The notes under the pieces were generated by a model. The model was not told where the DNA came from and did no database searches. It worked only from the letters and a program-made list of their open reading frames with translations. A stretch of 54,297 bases of DNA, taken from positions 1 to 54,297 of the forward strand of contig JAEYZN010000038.1 of the NCBI GenBank assembly GCA_023428025.1, given 5' to 3'. Each line of letters begins with the position of its first letter. Position 1 is the stretch's first letter. Below, one piece after another: positions 1 through 8,390 of the stretch. The DNA is from Bacillota bacterium. GTDB lineage: Bacteria > Bacillota > Clostridia > Christensenellales > SZUA-584. The position numbers were made by a program, and so were the translations under genes.

Positions 1-1313
1 TCCAGCTCCGCCTTCTTCTGCTCGAAGCCCGCCTTGCCCATCAGCGCAAAGGTGGCCTTCTTGCCCTCTTCCACGCCCGGCTGATCGAACGCGTCGATAT
101 CCAGCATTTCGCCCGCAAAGGCAGTCGCCATTTCGAAGAAGTGCAGCAGTGCGCCGATGGTGTATGCCGACACCTCCGGCAGCGTGATGGTGAGGTTGGC
201 GCGGCCCGCTTTGCACAGCGCGTATTCCGTCGCGCTCCGCTCCGCCTCCATCAACTGCCCGAACGTCTTGCCCGCGAGGAACTGCAGGTCCTCAATGTAA
301 TCGAACGCCGCGGGAATGGTGAGATCACCGCTGAACTTCTCCACCTTCAGAAACGTGATGATCTTGTCGAACGGCCCTTCGGTGTAAAGCTGTATCTGTG
401 AGTGCTGATCTGTCACGCCCAGCGCCTTTACCGGCGTCTGTCCGGCATACACGTCTTTGCCGTCCCGGCCATACCGTTTGCCCAGGGACTCGGCCCAAAG
501 CTGCGCGTACCAGTCCGCCATGTACTTCAGGCTGTCGGCATACGGCAGCATCACACTGACGTCAAAGCCCTTGCGCATGCCCAGCACGTGCAACAGCGCG
601 AACAGCGCCGCCGGGTTGTTCCGCTCACGCATGCACACCTCGTCCATATACGCCGCGCCCTCCAGCAGCGTGCGGATGTCGATGCCGCACACCGCCGCGG
701 GCAGCAGGCCCACCGGCGTCAGCTCGGAAAAACGCCCGCCCACCTCCGCGGGGATCGCGAACGTCTTGAGTCCTTCCGTCCTAGCAATTCGGATGAGGTC
801 TCCGTTCTTCGCGTCCGTCGTCGCGATCACATGGCTGGACATCGGCAATCCGGCCTCCTTCAGCGCCCCCGCCACATACATCAGCTGTGCCATCGTTTCC
901 GAGGTTTTGCCGGATTTGGTAACCACGTTGAACATCGTCCGTTTGAGGTCCAGCCCGCCGAACACGCGCCCCAAGCGGACAGGGTCCACATTGTCTTCCA
1001 CATACAGCTTTATCGTCTCTTCACCCGTGCTCAGCGCCTGATGCACGGCGATGGGACCCAGCGCAGAGCCGCCAATGCCCAGCACCACGAAGTTGTCAAA
1101 GCTCGCCCTTATATCCTGCGCCGTGGCGATAATGTCGCCCAGCAGCTCACTCTGCCCTTTGGGCAGGTAGCGGAAACCCAGCGCCTTGTTGCCCATCGCG
1201 CAGTAAGCATTCTCCAGAATATCCCTCGCCTGCGCCAGCTCCGCCTTTGTAAAGCCGCCGCCGCCCGTCATCTCCGCCATCATATTGTTAAAATCAAATG
1301 CCAACCGATTCAT
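1..1313 (-). CDS. pgi: Glucose-6-phosphate isomerase (3' end cut by window edge)
   Basis: Interconverts glucose 6-phosphate and fructose 6-phosphate in cytosolic glycolysis and gluconeogenesis. The minus strand reads without a stop from ATG at 1313 to the window edge, giving 437 codons beginning MNRLAFDFNNMMAEMTGGGG. That is close to the roughly 450 residues usual for Firmicutes Pgi, so only the last few codons are missing. Recognisable family stretches are FVVLGIGGSALGP, VVTKSGKTSET (sugar-phosphate binding SIS fold) and GGRFSELTPVGLLPAA. The start is supported by AAAGGAG about 8 bases upstream. It runs divergently from the small secreted protein at 1443. No operon partner is visible. Confidence 0.95.
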   Translation of the reverse strand, partial: MNRLAFDFNNMMAEMTGGGGFTKAELAQARDILENAYCAMGNKALGFRYLPKGQSELLGDIIATAQDIRASFDNFVVLGIGGSALGPIAVHQALSTGEETIKLYVEDNVDPVRLGRVFGGLDLKRTMFNVVTKSGKTSETMAQLMYVAGALKEAGLPMSSHVIATTDAKNGDLIRIARTEGLKTFAIPAEVGGRFSELTPVGLLPAAVCGIDIRTLLEGAAYMDEVCMRERNNPAALFALLHVLGMRKGFDVSVMLPYADSLKYMADWYAQLWAESLGKRYGRDGKDVYAGQTPVKALGVTDQHSQIQLYTEGPFDKIITFLKVEKFSGDLTIPAAFDYIEDLQFLAGKTFGQLMEAERSATEYALCKAGRANLTITLPEVSAYTIGALLHFFEMATAFAGEMLDIDAFDQPGVEEGKKATFALMGKAGFEQKKAEL

Positions 1314-1442
1314 CCTCAATCTCCTTTGGATAAAACTTGTACCGGCGTCTATTATATCCGTTTTTTACCGCTTGCGCCACGGTTATTTATTCTGATATTT
1401 TAACCGCCCGCCGCGCATATACATACTTTTGAGGTGAAGAAA

Positions 1443-1964
1443 ATGGAGAAAAACAAAGACCGGCACACGCTTGCCGCCGCTGCCGGCATCTGCCTGCTGC
1501 TCGTCATCGGCGCCGCGACGCTGGCCTTCACGCTGGCCCCCTCTTCCGTTGCGGTATTTGGCACCGCCAGCACGGATACGGCGAAGCTTTCTTTGCGTGT
1601 GCTGGAAGGTTATACCGAATCGCCAATCACAGACGCACAGGTGGTGGTGCTTGAGACAGGCCAGACGTACAAAACAGACAAGGACGGAATGACCGAAGTC
1701 ATCAACGTCCCTGTCATCCGCGATTCGCGTTACGATTCAATTCTGGAAAAGCCGTGGGGAGAAGTGTCTCTGATCATTTATAAGGACGGATTTGTGCCCT
1801 ACGCGCTGTTTTACCTCCAGGTGCTGGGCGGGCAAACGCGCGAGGGCGTCAAAATACTGCTTTTTGAGCAGGGCTCCACAGACAGCAACGAGCCATTCTC
1901 CATCATCGAAGGGCCTAACCGCGCCTGGGTGGATCAGCTCGTCGACATGTACCGGCCCGAATAG
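1443..1964 (+). CDS. Membrane-anchored or secreted protein with carboxypeptidase-regulatory-like fold
   Basis: About 173 residues of unknown function. After a short basic N-terminus, one hydrophobic segment (about residues 11-33) acts as a signal or signal anchor. The rest, with LSLRVLEGYTESPITDAQVVV and a later TDKDGMTEV turn, resembles a small beta-sandwich of the carboxypeptidase regulatory-like (CarboxypepD_reg) type, usually extracellular. The C-terminus carries IIEGPNRAWVDQLVDMYRPE. I chose ATG 1443 because GAGGTGA at 1431-1437 is a good ribosome site for it. The in-frame GTG at 1434 lies inside that site. It is convergent with minE, with only 3 bases between the two stop codons. Fold assignment is by eye. 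Confidence 0.7.
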   Translation: MEKNKDRHTLAAAAGICLLLVIGAATLAFTLAPSSVAVFGTASTDTAKLSLRVLEGYTESPITDAQVVVLETGQTYKTDKDGMTEVINVPVIRDSRYDSILEKPWGEVSLIIYKDGFVPYALFYLQVLGGQTREGVKILLFEQGSTDSNEPFSIIEGPNRAWVDQLVDMYRPE

Positions 1965-1967
1965 CCA

Positions 1968-2246
1968 TTAATACCTGTTCGGCCCGAGATTCTTGATCCT
2001 CCTTATGGGGATATTGGCGGTCAGCCGCGTCGCCCCATTGTTGTACATATCCGAGGTGTTTTTGATTTCCACGTCAAAATCAGCTTCCGCCACATCAAAA
2101 TACTTCGAAATAACCGCAACGATATCCTTTCGGAGCATTTCCATGATGTTGCTGGAAGGTGATGTTCCGGCGCGGTCATGTATAAGAACGAGCTTCAACC
2201 GTTCTTTCGCCACGCTGCTGGAACTGACCCTTTTGCCGATTGCCAT
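1968..2246 (-). CDS. minE: Cell division topological specificity factor MinE
   Basis: A 92-residue MinE, the usual length. It stimulates MinD ATPase at the membrane and sets up the oscillation that keeps MinCD away from midcell. The N-terminal part contains the MinD-contact stretch (VAKERLKLVLIHDR), followed by the topological-specificity domain (MEMLRKDIVAVISKYF). It is last in minC-minD-minE, 11 bases after minD. MinE rather than DivIVA/MinJ partnering is typical of many Clostridia. Its stop nearly touches the stop of the convergent upstream gene, leaving no room for a dedicated terminator. Confidence 0.95.
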   Translation of the reverse strand: MAIGKRVSSSSVAKERLKLVLIHDRAGTSPSSNIMEMLRKDIVAVISKYFDVAEADFDVEIKNTSDMYNNGATRLTANIPIRRIKNLGPNRY

Positions 2247-2257
2247 AAGTAACCCCC

Positions 2258-3052
2258 TTATTTGCCTCCGAACAGTTTTTTCAGTCTCGCTCCAAACCCG
2301 TTTTCATCTTCAAGGGTCATCAGCGGCACGTTTTCACCGAGTATTCTCCGTACAATATTGCGGTATGCCCTTCCGGCTGGCGCCTTGTCCGTCAGAACGA
2401 TGGGCTCGCCCATGTTTGTGGACCGGATGATCTTCTCATCTTCCGGCACCACGCCGATGAGTTCGATCCCCAGAATATCCAGCGTATCGTCCAGGCCCAG
2501 CATGTCGCCGCGCTTTACCATATCGGAGCGCAGCCTGTTCACCAACAGCCGGGCGTCGTCAATGCCTGCCGCCGACAGCAGGCCGATGATCCTGTCCGCA
2601 TCGCGTACGGCCGATACCTCGGGCACCGTCACCACAATGGCAGACTTGGCGCCGGCCACCGCGTTTTTAAAGCCCTGCTCAATGCCGGCCGGGCAGTCAA
2701 TCAGAATATAATCGAACTCGGTTTCCAGTTCGGCCACCAGCCTTACCATCTGCTCGGGGTTCACGGACATTTTGTCCCGTGTCTGCGCGGCCGGCAGCAG
2801 GAACAGCCCGTCATATCTTTTATCCTTGATCAGCGCCTGCTTGATCCGGCAGGTGCCTTCCACGACATCGACGAGATCGTAGACTATGCGGTTTTCAAGA
2901 CCCAGCACCACGTCCAGATTGCGCAGTCCGATGTCCGTATCGATCAAAACGACCTTTTTGCCCATCTGCGCCAGGCCGGAGCCCAAATTCGCAACGGTGG
3001 TCGTTTTTCCCACACCGCCTTTACCCGATGTCACCACGATGACGTTCTGCAT
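2258..3052 (-). CDS. minD: Septum site-determining ATPase MinD
   Basis: Membrane-associated ParA/MinD-type ATPase that recruits MinC and is released by MinE. 264 residues. The deviant Walker A SGKGGVGKTTT is at residues 9-19, the second motif is VVLIDTDIGLRNLDVVLGLE, and the Walker B-like strand reads YILIDCPAGIE. The C-terminal GFGARLKKLFGGK is the expected amphipathic membrane-targeting helix. The start follows a clear GGAGGGG ribosome site. It lies between minC and minE in one operon. Confidence 0.97.
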   Translation of the reverse strand: MQNVIVVTSGKGGVGKTTTVANLGSGLAQMGKKVVLIDTDIGLRNLDVVLGLENRIVYDLVDVVEGTCRIKQALIKDKRYDGLFLLPAAQTRDKMSVNPEQMVRLVAELETEFDYILIDCPAGIEQGFKNAVAGAKSAIVVTVPEVSAVRDADRIIGLLSAAGIDDARLLVNRLRSDMVKRGDMLGLDDTLDILGIELIGVVPEDEKIIRSTNMGEPIVLTDKAPAGRAYRNIVRRILGENVPLMTLEDENGFGARLKKLFGGK

Positions 3053-3083
3053 ATACTGTACCCCTCCACATTGTTTTTCAATA

Positions 3084-3773
3084 TCATTCGGTTCGGCTGA
3101 TGGGCCGCACCTGCGGCTTGAGCGGCCGGATCACGATGCTGCCCGACTTATATTCGGCAATCTCCGGGGCCTCCCCCGGCTTGTCCGACGGAAACACGGC
3201 GATCTTGCCGCTGATGCGAAGCTGTTTGGGCCCTAAAATGTTGGCCGCCACCACCACGTCGCTGCGGCCTGTTGCCCCCGCGTGGGCCAGCCCGCGCAGC
3301 GCGCCCATCACGGCGATACTGCCCCCGGCAATCACCTCGGCGCCGTCGTTAACGTCGCCAAGTACAACAACATCGCCTTCACATTCCACCCGCTGGCCGC
3401 TGCGCAGCGTATGTGAAACGAAGACGCTCTTCGCGTTGAAATAATCTCTGGAAACGAGGGCGACATGGTTGCTTTCCGCCGGCGCGTCGCTGGACGTGAC
3501 CGCCTCCACCTCAACAAGGCTTACGGGAATCTCGTCCGCGAACGTCACATTCTTTATATCATAATCCATCAGCAGCATGCGCCGGAGCTCCTGCTTCTGC
3601 GCACGAGACAACGTCTTGCCCGAAAAAAGCACCTTGACGTCCGTACCGGTGAAAAAATCCTTGTTCTTTGCAAGCTTTTCGCTGACAGCCAGCTTGATAT
3701 CCGCATAAGACGCAAGCGGTTGCATGGCAATCTCCAGCACACCGCCCGATTTGCCTTTTATTGTGATGCCCAT
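3084..3773 (-). CDS. minC: Septum formation inhibitor MinC
   Basis: A 229-residue division inhibitor that antagonises FtsZ when recruited by MinD. The N-terminal FtsZ-interacting domain (about 1-105) is followed by the C-terminal beta-helix domain, seen as glycine-rich repeating turns VVVLGDVNDGAEVIAGGSIAV and MGALRGLAHAGATG, which bind MinD and FtsZ. It is first of minCDE and lies 98 bases downstream of mrdA. The ATG at 3773 has only a weak ribosome site, so translation may be modest. A promoter in the 98-base gap is possible but not clear. Confidence 0.93.
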   Translation of the reverse strand: MGITIKGKSGGVLEIAMQPLASYADIKLAVSEKLAKNKDFFTGTDVKVLFSGKTLSRAQKQELRRMLLMDYDIKNVTFADEIPVSLVEVEAVTSSDAPAESNHVALVSRDYFNAKSVFVSHTLRSGQRVECEGDVVVLGDVNDGAEVIAGGSIAVMGALRGLAHAGATGRSDVVVAANILGPKQLRISGKIAVFPSDKPGEAPEIAEYKSGSIVIRPLKPQVRPISRTE

Positions 3774-3871
3774 ATTCCAAAAAAACCGTCCCTATATGCT
3801 TTATCGGACAAACTTCTACAAATATGAGCTTTATTCCTGCTTTACCTCACAAATGTTTTGTTTTATACGTC

Positions 3872-6511
3872 TCAGTACACCAAAGAGTTGGAATCGGGTA
3901 TCGTCTGCTCCGCCACAATCTTTTTCTCGTCCATGTAATACCGGATGATATCCTGTGCCACATAAGACGACAGGCCGCCTTTGTAGCCGTGCGGCACATA
4001 CACCACCACCGCGATTTCCGGATCGTCAAAAGGCGCGAAGCTCACGAACCAGCTGTTGTTCTCCAGGTCTATCTGTGAGACCTGCGCCGTGCCCGTTTTG
4101 CCGCCGATATCGTCACGGTATTCAAATCCCTCGAAATAGTCTATTGCGGTGCCTTCTTCCTCGTTTACCACACCCTTCATGCCTAGCTTGATTTTCTCGA
4201 GATATATTGCAGGCGCGTCCAGCGTGTCGTAGATCTCCGGCTGCTTGTCCAGAATCACGGTACCGTCCTGCGCCACCACTTTGTCCACAATGTGCGTCTC
4301 GTACACCGTGCCGCCGTTGGCGACGGCCGCCACATACCGCGCCACCGCGATGGGCGTCACGGCCGTGATGCCCTGTCCGATTCCCGTTGCCACCGTCATG
4401 GTGGGCGTCCACAACAGTTCTGTCAGCGTGCTCGAAATGTTAGCCGACAAGTCGCCCGACACTCTGGTCGAAATGCCCAGTTTGTCAAAAAGGATATCAC
4501 GAATGTGCTGGCCGATGGTCACACCGCTCTCATCCACCGTATAAGCGGTATCGTTCCGCACCTCTGTCTTCCACGTTATACCCATCAGATAGACGATCTC
4601 CTGGGCTGCGTCCAATACCTCTTCATCCGAATAGGTGACCCCCACCTGTTCGGCATAGTCCTTGATCAGATTTTTCACCGAATACTGGCCGGTCTCCATC
4701 ACCAGTCTGGGCAGCGCCGTCGCCTGATTCTTGATCTCCTTGTTCTTATCGAACAGCAGCTCCTGACTGCCGACCTGCCCGATCGCCTCGCCGGGCAGCT
4801 CAATGCCGGTGGACGAAGTCAGGCCAAACTTACCGCCCCACTTGCCCAGCAGGTCGATGCCCATCCGGCCGGCCAGCGTATAGAAGTAATAGTTGCAGCT
4901 ATGTTCCAGACCCAGCACAATGTCCTGATCACCATGTTTTGTCTGATTGTTGCTCTTCAGCCAGCATTGGGGCGCGTTCTTTGTGTCAAGAATGCCTGTC
5001 GTATAGTATCTCTCACAGGTGATGCGATCCTCAAGCGTCGTGCCTTTGCTGAGGTCCTTTTCTCCCTCCATCAGCGCACCAAGGCCTGTCACCATCTTGA
5101 ATATGGAACCCGGCGTGGCGCGGCTGGCAATGGCCTTGTTGAACAGCGGCGTGGCCGGATCGTCCTGAAGCGCCGTATAAGCCTCTTCGGAAATACCGCC
5201 GGTAAACAGATTGAGGTCGTAAGACGGGGAACTGGCCATCGCCAGCACCTCGCCTGTTTTCACGTCCAGCACCACCGCCGCGCCCGACTCGGCAAGCTTC
5301 AGGTTCTCTAATTCAAGTCCGTCATAATCGCCCTTGCCGTCATGGTTATTGTCTGGATTCAAATCGAATGCCTCCACCTGTTCATCATATATCTTCGGTA
5401 TATTCTCCGCCAGGGATTTTTCCACCGCCAGCTGCAGCGGAATGTCCAGCGTGAGCATCACATTGTATCCCTGCGAGGGCTGTGTGGACGACAGCACGTT
5501 CTGCACCACCGCCATGTTGTCGATCTCCACTTCCTCCTTGCCCTGCCGGGCCGACCGGTTGCCCGTGAGGTAAGCCTCCATCGATTTCTCAATGCCTTCC
5601 ACGCCGATCAGATCGTCCACTTCATAGCCCAAATCTTCCAGTATGGGCGCTCTTTGCACCTTGCCCTGTTTATACTGCCTGTTCAGCTCGCCCAGAGTAT
5701 AGTGGCTGTTGTCCACATAGCCGTATCCGTTGACATTGGCGAGCGTGTCTTTTGTGATACGCCCAAGGTATCCGATGATGTGCGACGCCGTGCTGTCACG
5801 CGGGTATACGCGCACGGTGCTGTCTTCAATGCTCATTCCTTTCAGTTCAGCTCTATGTGTTTCGATCTCCGCCACCGTCTGGATGCTCACGTTATACGCC
5901 ACGTCCACCGGCTTGTAGGCCACCCAGGAGGAAAGCTGGACGTCCTGCCAGATGGACAGTATCTTTCTGGCGTCCGCAAAACCCAGCTCACTGGGTATCC
6001 TGTATTTCTTGCGCAAAAACAGATAGACCTGCTCCACAGTCAGCGATTTGTCCACATACATGTTCTTGCGCCATTCTTCCTCGCGCCGGACCTTTTCCTC
6101 AGGCTTGATGTCACCCCAGTCTAAATAGTACTCGCCCGTTTTTTCATCCTGCTTGATCGCGAAGGTGTCCACCGTTTTCTCTTCGCCATCATTATTCTCA
6201 ATGATATCGATCGTCTGCATGATGATGGACGTGTAATAGGCCCGGTCGGTTTCGGTATTTTTCGTGGGGTCACGGTAAAACTGGACGTTATAAGCCTTTT
6301 TGTCGTACGCCAAAGGCAGGCCGCTGCGGTCCAGTATGCTTCCCCGCGCGCCTGATATGGCGATTTCACGCTTGTCCAGCGCCGCCGCCTGCGCCGCATA
6401 TTCTTCTCCTTTTACCAATGTCAGATGAATGAGCTGGACGAAAAGAATCACAAACAGCGCCACCGTGACTATGCCAAAAACGATGAATCTGTTTCGGATA
6501 TTGACATTCAT
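3872..6511 (-). CDS. mrdA: Penicillin-binding protein 2, elongation transpeptidase
   Basis: Class B PBP that cross-links peptidoglycan during side-wall growth with RodA and MreCD. It is 879 residues, long for the family. A single N-terminal membrane helix (about 9-32) precedes the dimerisation domain and the transpeptidase domain. Active-site motifs are visible: SIFK with Ser469, SCN at 538-540 and KTG at 805-807. Between SxN and KTG lies an insertion of roughly 110 residues (about 590-700), and residues 385-399 form an acidic DNNHDGKGDYDG loop that could bind calcium. It is the promoter-proximal gene before minCDE. rodA and mreCD are elsewhere in the window. Confidence 0.95.
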   Translation of the reverse strand: MNVNIRNRFIVFGIVTVALFVILFVQLIHLTLVKGEEYAAQAAALDKREIAISGARGSILDRSGLPLAYDKKAYNVQFYRDPTKNTETDRAYYTSIIMQTIDIIENNDGEEKTVDTFAIKQDEKTGEYYLDWGDIKPEEKVRREEEWRKNMYVDKSLTVEQVYLFLRKKYRIPSELGFADARKILSIWQDVQLSSWVAYKPVDVAYNVSIQTVAEIETHRAELKGMSIEDSTVRVYPRDSTASHIIGYLGRITKDTLANVNGYGYVDNSHYTLGELNRQYKQGKVQRAPILEDLGYEVDDLIGVEGIEKSMEAYLTGNRSARQGKEEVEIDNMAVVQNVLSSTQPSQGYNVMLTLDIPLQLAVEKSLAENIPKIYDEQVEAFDLNPDNNHDGKGDYDGLELENLKLAESGAAVVLDVKTGEVLAMASSPSYDLNLFTGGISEEAYTALQDDPATPLFNKAIASRATPGSIFKMVTGLGALMEGEKDLSKGTTLEDRITCERYYTTGILDTKNAPQCWLKSNNQTKHGDQDIVLGLEHSCNYYFYTLAGRMGIDLLGKWGGKFGLTSSTGIELPGEAIGQVGSQELLFDKNKEIKNQATALPRLVMETGQYSVKNLIKDYAEQVGVTYSDEEVLDAAQEIVYLMGITWKTEVRNDTAYTVDESGVTIGQHIRDILFDKLGISTRVSGDLSANISSTLTELLWTPTMTVATGIGQGITAVTPIAVARYVAAVANGGTVYETHIVDKVVAQDGTVILDKQPEIYDTLDAPAIYLEKIKLGMKGVVNEEEGTAIDYFEGFEYRDDIGGKTGTAQVSQIDLENNSWFVSFAPFDDPEIAVVVYVPHGYKGGLSSYVAQDIIRYYMDEKKIVAEQTIPDSNSLVY

Positions 6512-6875
6512 TATATATTCAAACTCTCCAAAGTCATATTCACCACAACCATCATGTACGCATTATACCACAATATCGCCCATCATGCAGCTAAGGGTCA
6601 ATAATTTGCAATTTATTTAAAAAGTCTTGAAAACAAGAATCAATTGTGCTAAGTTGTATATGATTAAAATGCATAAGACAACGATGTCAAGCAAGGCATT
6701 TGGCTGTTTGGCATCTTTTTTTATGGGGCTTGCTGGCCTTGGAGCAAGAGAAACAAACCGCATTTATGGTAAAAAGGCGCTGTATTCATGTAATTTGGAA
6801 TTGCGCTACAGGGTATAATACGACATAATCAGTCTTATAGGTTTATAATAAATCAATCAAAGGAGTTCTGTTGAA
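6512..6875. other. Divergent mrdA/glnA intergenic region
   Basis: A 364-base AT-rich gap between divergent mrdA and glnA. It contains the mrdA promoter and, towards glnA, two TATAAT hexamers (6814-6819 and 6844-6849), of which the first leaves a normal-length leader. The second has ACGACA 18 bases upstream but would start transcription almost at the ribosome site. A 63-codon open frame at 6627-6818 has no ribosome site or recognisable content, so I do not call it. I saw no GlnR-type operator with confidence. Confidence 0.5.
6562..6590 (-). promoter_or_regulatory. Predicted sigma-A promoter of mrdA-minCDE
   Basis: On the minus strand, CTGCAT (6590-6585) and a perfect TATAAT (6567-6562) are separated by 17 bases. 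The predicted transcription start is about 45 bases before the mrdA ATG. The -10 is strong and the -35 weak. Confidence 0.5.
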
Positions 6876-8210
6876 ATGGCAAAGAAGTTTACAAACAAAG
6901 ATGTCCTGAGACTGGTGGAAGAGAATGATGTCAAGTTCATCCGGCTTCAGTTTACCGATGTTTTCGGCATCCTGAAGAACGTGGCGATCACTTCCAAGCA
7001 GTTGCCCAGGGTGCTGGAAGATGGCTGCATGTTCGACGGGTCCTCGATCGACGGGTTCGTCCGCATCGAAGAATCGGATATGCTTCTAAAGCCTGATACC
7101 GATTCCTTCGCCATCTTTCCGTGGCGTCCCCAGCAGGGCAAAGTGGCGCGTCTTATCTGTGACGTTTACACCACCGATGGCGAGCCGTACGGCGGGTGCC
7201 CGAGAAACGTCCTGAAAAAGGTGTTGGCCAAGGCGGCCGAGCTGGGTTATACCATGAACGTGGGCCCTGAATGCGAGTTCTTCCTTTTCCAGACCGACGG
7301 GGAAGGCAATCCCACCACCATCACGCAGGATGAGGGCGGTTATTTTGATCTGGCCCCGATCGACAAGGGAGAGGACGCCCGCCGCGATATGTGCCTCACG
7401 CTGGAGGAAATGGGTTTCGAGATCGAGGCGTCCCACCACGAGGTGGCCGAAGGCCAGCACGAAATTGACTTTAAATACGGCGATGCCCTAACGACAGCCG
7501 ATAACATCATGACATTCAAAATCGTGGTTAAAAGCATTGCGGCGCGTCACGGCCTGTATGCCACGTTTATGCCCAAGCCGATCTTCGGCATCAACGGCAG
7601 CGGTATGCACACCAACCAGTCGCTCTCCACGAAAGACGGCAATGCCTTCTTCGATCCGAAAGGCGCTCTGCAGCTCTCCCCCGTCGCTTACAGCTACATT
7701 GCCGGTCTTATGGAGCATATCCATTCATTTGCCGCGGTAACCAACCCGGCTGTCAACTCCTATAAGCGTCTTGTTCCGGGCTATGAAGCGCCGTGCTATG
7801 TGGCCTGGTCTGCCCAGAACAGAAGCCCGCTGATCCGCATCCCTGCGTCCCGCGGCGCAGGCACGCGCATTGAGCTGCGCAGCCCGGACCCGGCCTGCAA
7901 TCCGTACCTCGCGATCGCGTTGCAGCTGGCGGCCGGTCTTGACGGCATTAAGAATAAACTGACGCCGCCGCCGTCTGTGGACCGCAACATATTTAGAATG
8001 ACCGAGGCCGAAATGGCCGAAAATGGTGTCACGAGCCTGCCGGGCAGCCTCTACGACGCGCTGCAGCTCTTTAAGAGCAGCGATTTTGTGAAGAAAACGT
8101 TGGGTGACCATATCTTCAAGGTTTACTACGACTTCAAAATCAAGGAATGGGATTCTTTCCGCACCGCGGTTCATCCGTGGGAGATCGGGCAGTATCTCAC
8201 CCGTTATTAA
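6876..8210 (+). CDS. glnA: Glutamine synthetase type I (GSI-alpha)
   Basis: ATP-dependent amidation of glutamate to glutamine, the main ammonia-assimilation step, as a cytosolic dodecamer. 444 residues, the length of the Bacillus/Clostridia GSI-alpha class. Family stretches include FDGSSIDGFVRIEESDM (with the Arg used in feedback inhibition in Bacillus), GPECEFFLF, NGSGMHTNQS and NRSPLIRIPASRG. The C-terminal adenylylation tyrosine loop of the GSI-beta class is not present. The ATG follows AAAGGAG. It is monocistronic and followed by several hairpins. Confidence 0.97.
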   Translation: MAKKFTNKDVLRLVEENDVKFIRLQFTDVFGILKNVAITSKQLPRVLEDGCMFDGSSIDGFVRIEESDMLLKPDTDSFAIFPWRPQQGKVARLICDVYTTDGEPYGGCPRNVLKKVLAKAAELGYTMNVGPECEFFLFQTDGEGNPTTITQDEGGYFDLAPIDKGEDARRDMCLTLEEMGFEIEASHHEVAEGQHEIDFKYGDALTTADNIMTFKIVVKSIAARHGLYATFMPKPIFGINGSGMHTNQSLSTKDGNAFFDPKGALQLSPVAYSYIAGLMEHIHSFAAVTNPAVNSYKRLVPGYEAPCYVAWSAQNRSPLIRIPASRGAGTRIELRSPDPACNPYLAIALQLAAGLDGIKNKLTPPPSVDRNIFRMTEAEMAENGVTSLPGSLYDALQLFKSSDFVKKTLGDHIFKVYYDFKIKEWDSFRTAVHPWEIGQYLTRY

Positions 8211-8216
8211 CACCCC

Positions 8217-8242
8217 AAAAGCCCTCGGCTTTTCGGGATCCT
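8217..8242 (+). terminator. Hairpin immediately after glnA
   Basis: AAAAGCC at 8217-8223 pairs with GGCTTTT at 8227-8233 around a 3-base loop, starting 6 bases after the glnA stop. The T-run is only the 3' arm itself, so it may terminate modestly or protect the 3' end. Confidence 0.5.
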
Positions 8243-8245
8243 AAG

Positions 8246-8275
8246 TTTTAAAAGTGGCGCTTCGCCCTTTTAAAA
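8246..8275. repeat. Long near-perfect hairpin, first of a pair after glnA
   Basis: TTTTAAAAG (8246-8254) pairs with CTTTTAAAA (8267-8275). An inner GGCG/CGCC stem and a single bulged T extend it to about 13 pairs. It has no T-run outside the stem. It forms a set with the hairpin at 8301-8328. Confidence 0.6.
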
Positions 8276-8300
8276 GATAAACTTCTTTGTCTGGCTTTTT

Positions 8301-8328
8301 GTTTCGGGGCGTGCGGGCGCCCCGAAAC
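8301..8328. repeat. Perfect 11-bp GC-rich hairpin after glnA
   Basis: GTTTCGGGGCG (8301-8311) and CGCCCCGAAAC (8318-8328) are perfect inverted repeats with a 6-base loop. There is no flanking T-run, so this is not a canonical terminator. Confidence 0.6.
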
Positions 8329-8360
8329 AACTAAGCCGAAGCGGGCAAGAAAAAAACAAG

Positions 8361-8383
8361 GAGCGTATCGCGCGCTCCTTTTG
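8361..8383. terminator. Bidirectional-type terminator between glnA and the M14 gene
   Basis: An AAGGAGCG...CGCTCCTT stem of about 8 pairs is followed by TTTTGT on the plus strand and preceded by an A-run. It could end both convergent transcripts. Confidence 0.55.
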
Positions 8384-8390
8384 TGTTGCA

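Noticed and set aside
402..1403. Long plus-strand open frame of 333 codons
   Set aside because: It is the shadow of pgi on the minus strand, His/Arg/Gln-rich with no family resemblance and no ribosome site.
6627..6818. 63-codon open frame before glnA
   Set aside because: No ribosome site, no recognisable sequence, and it overlaps probable promoter elements.
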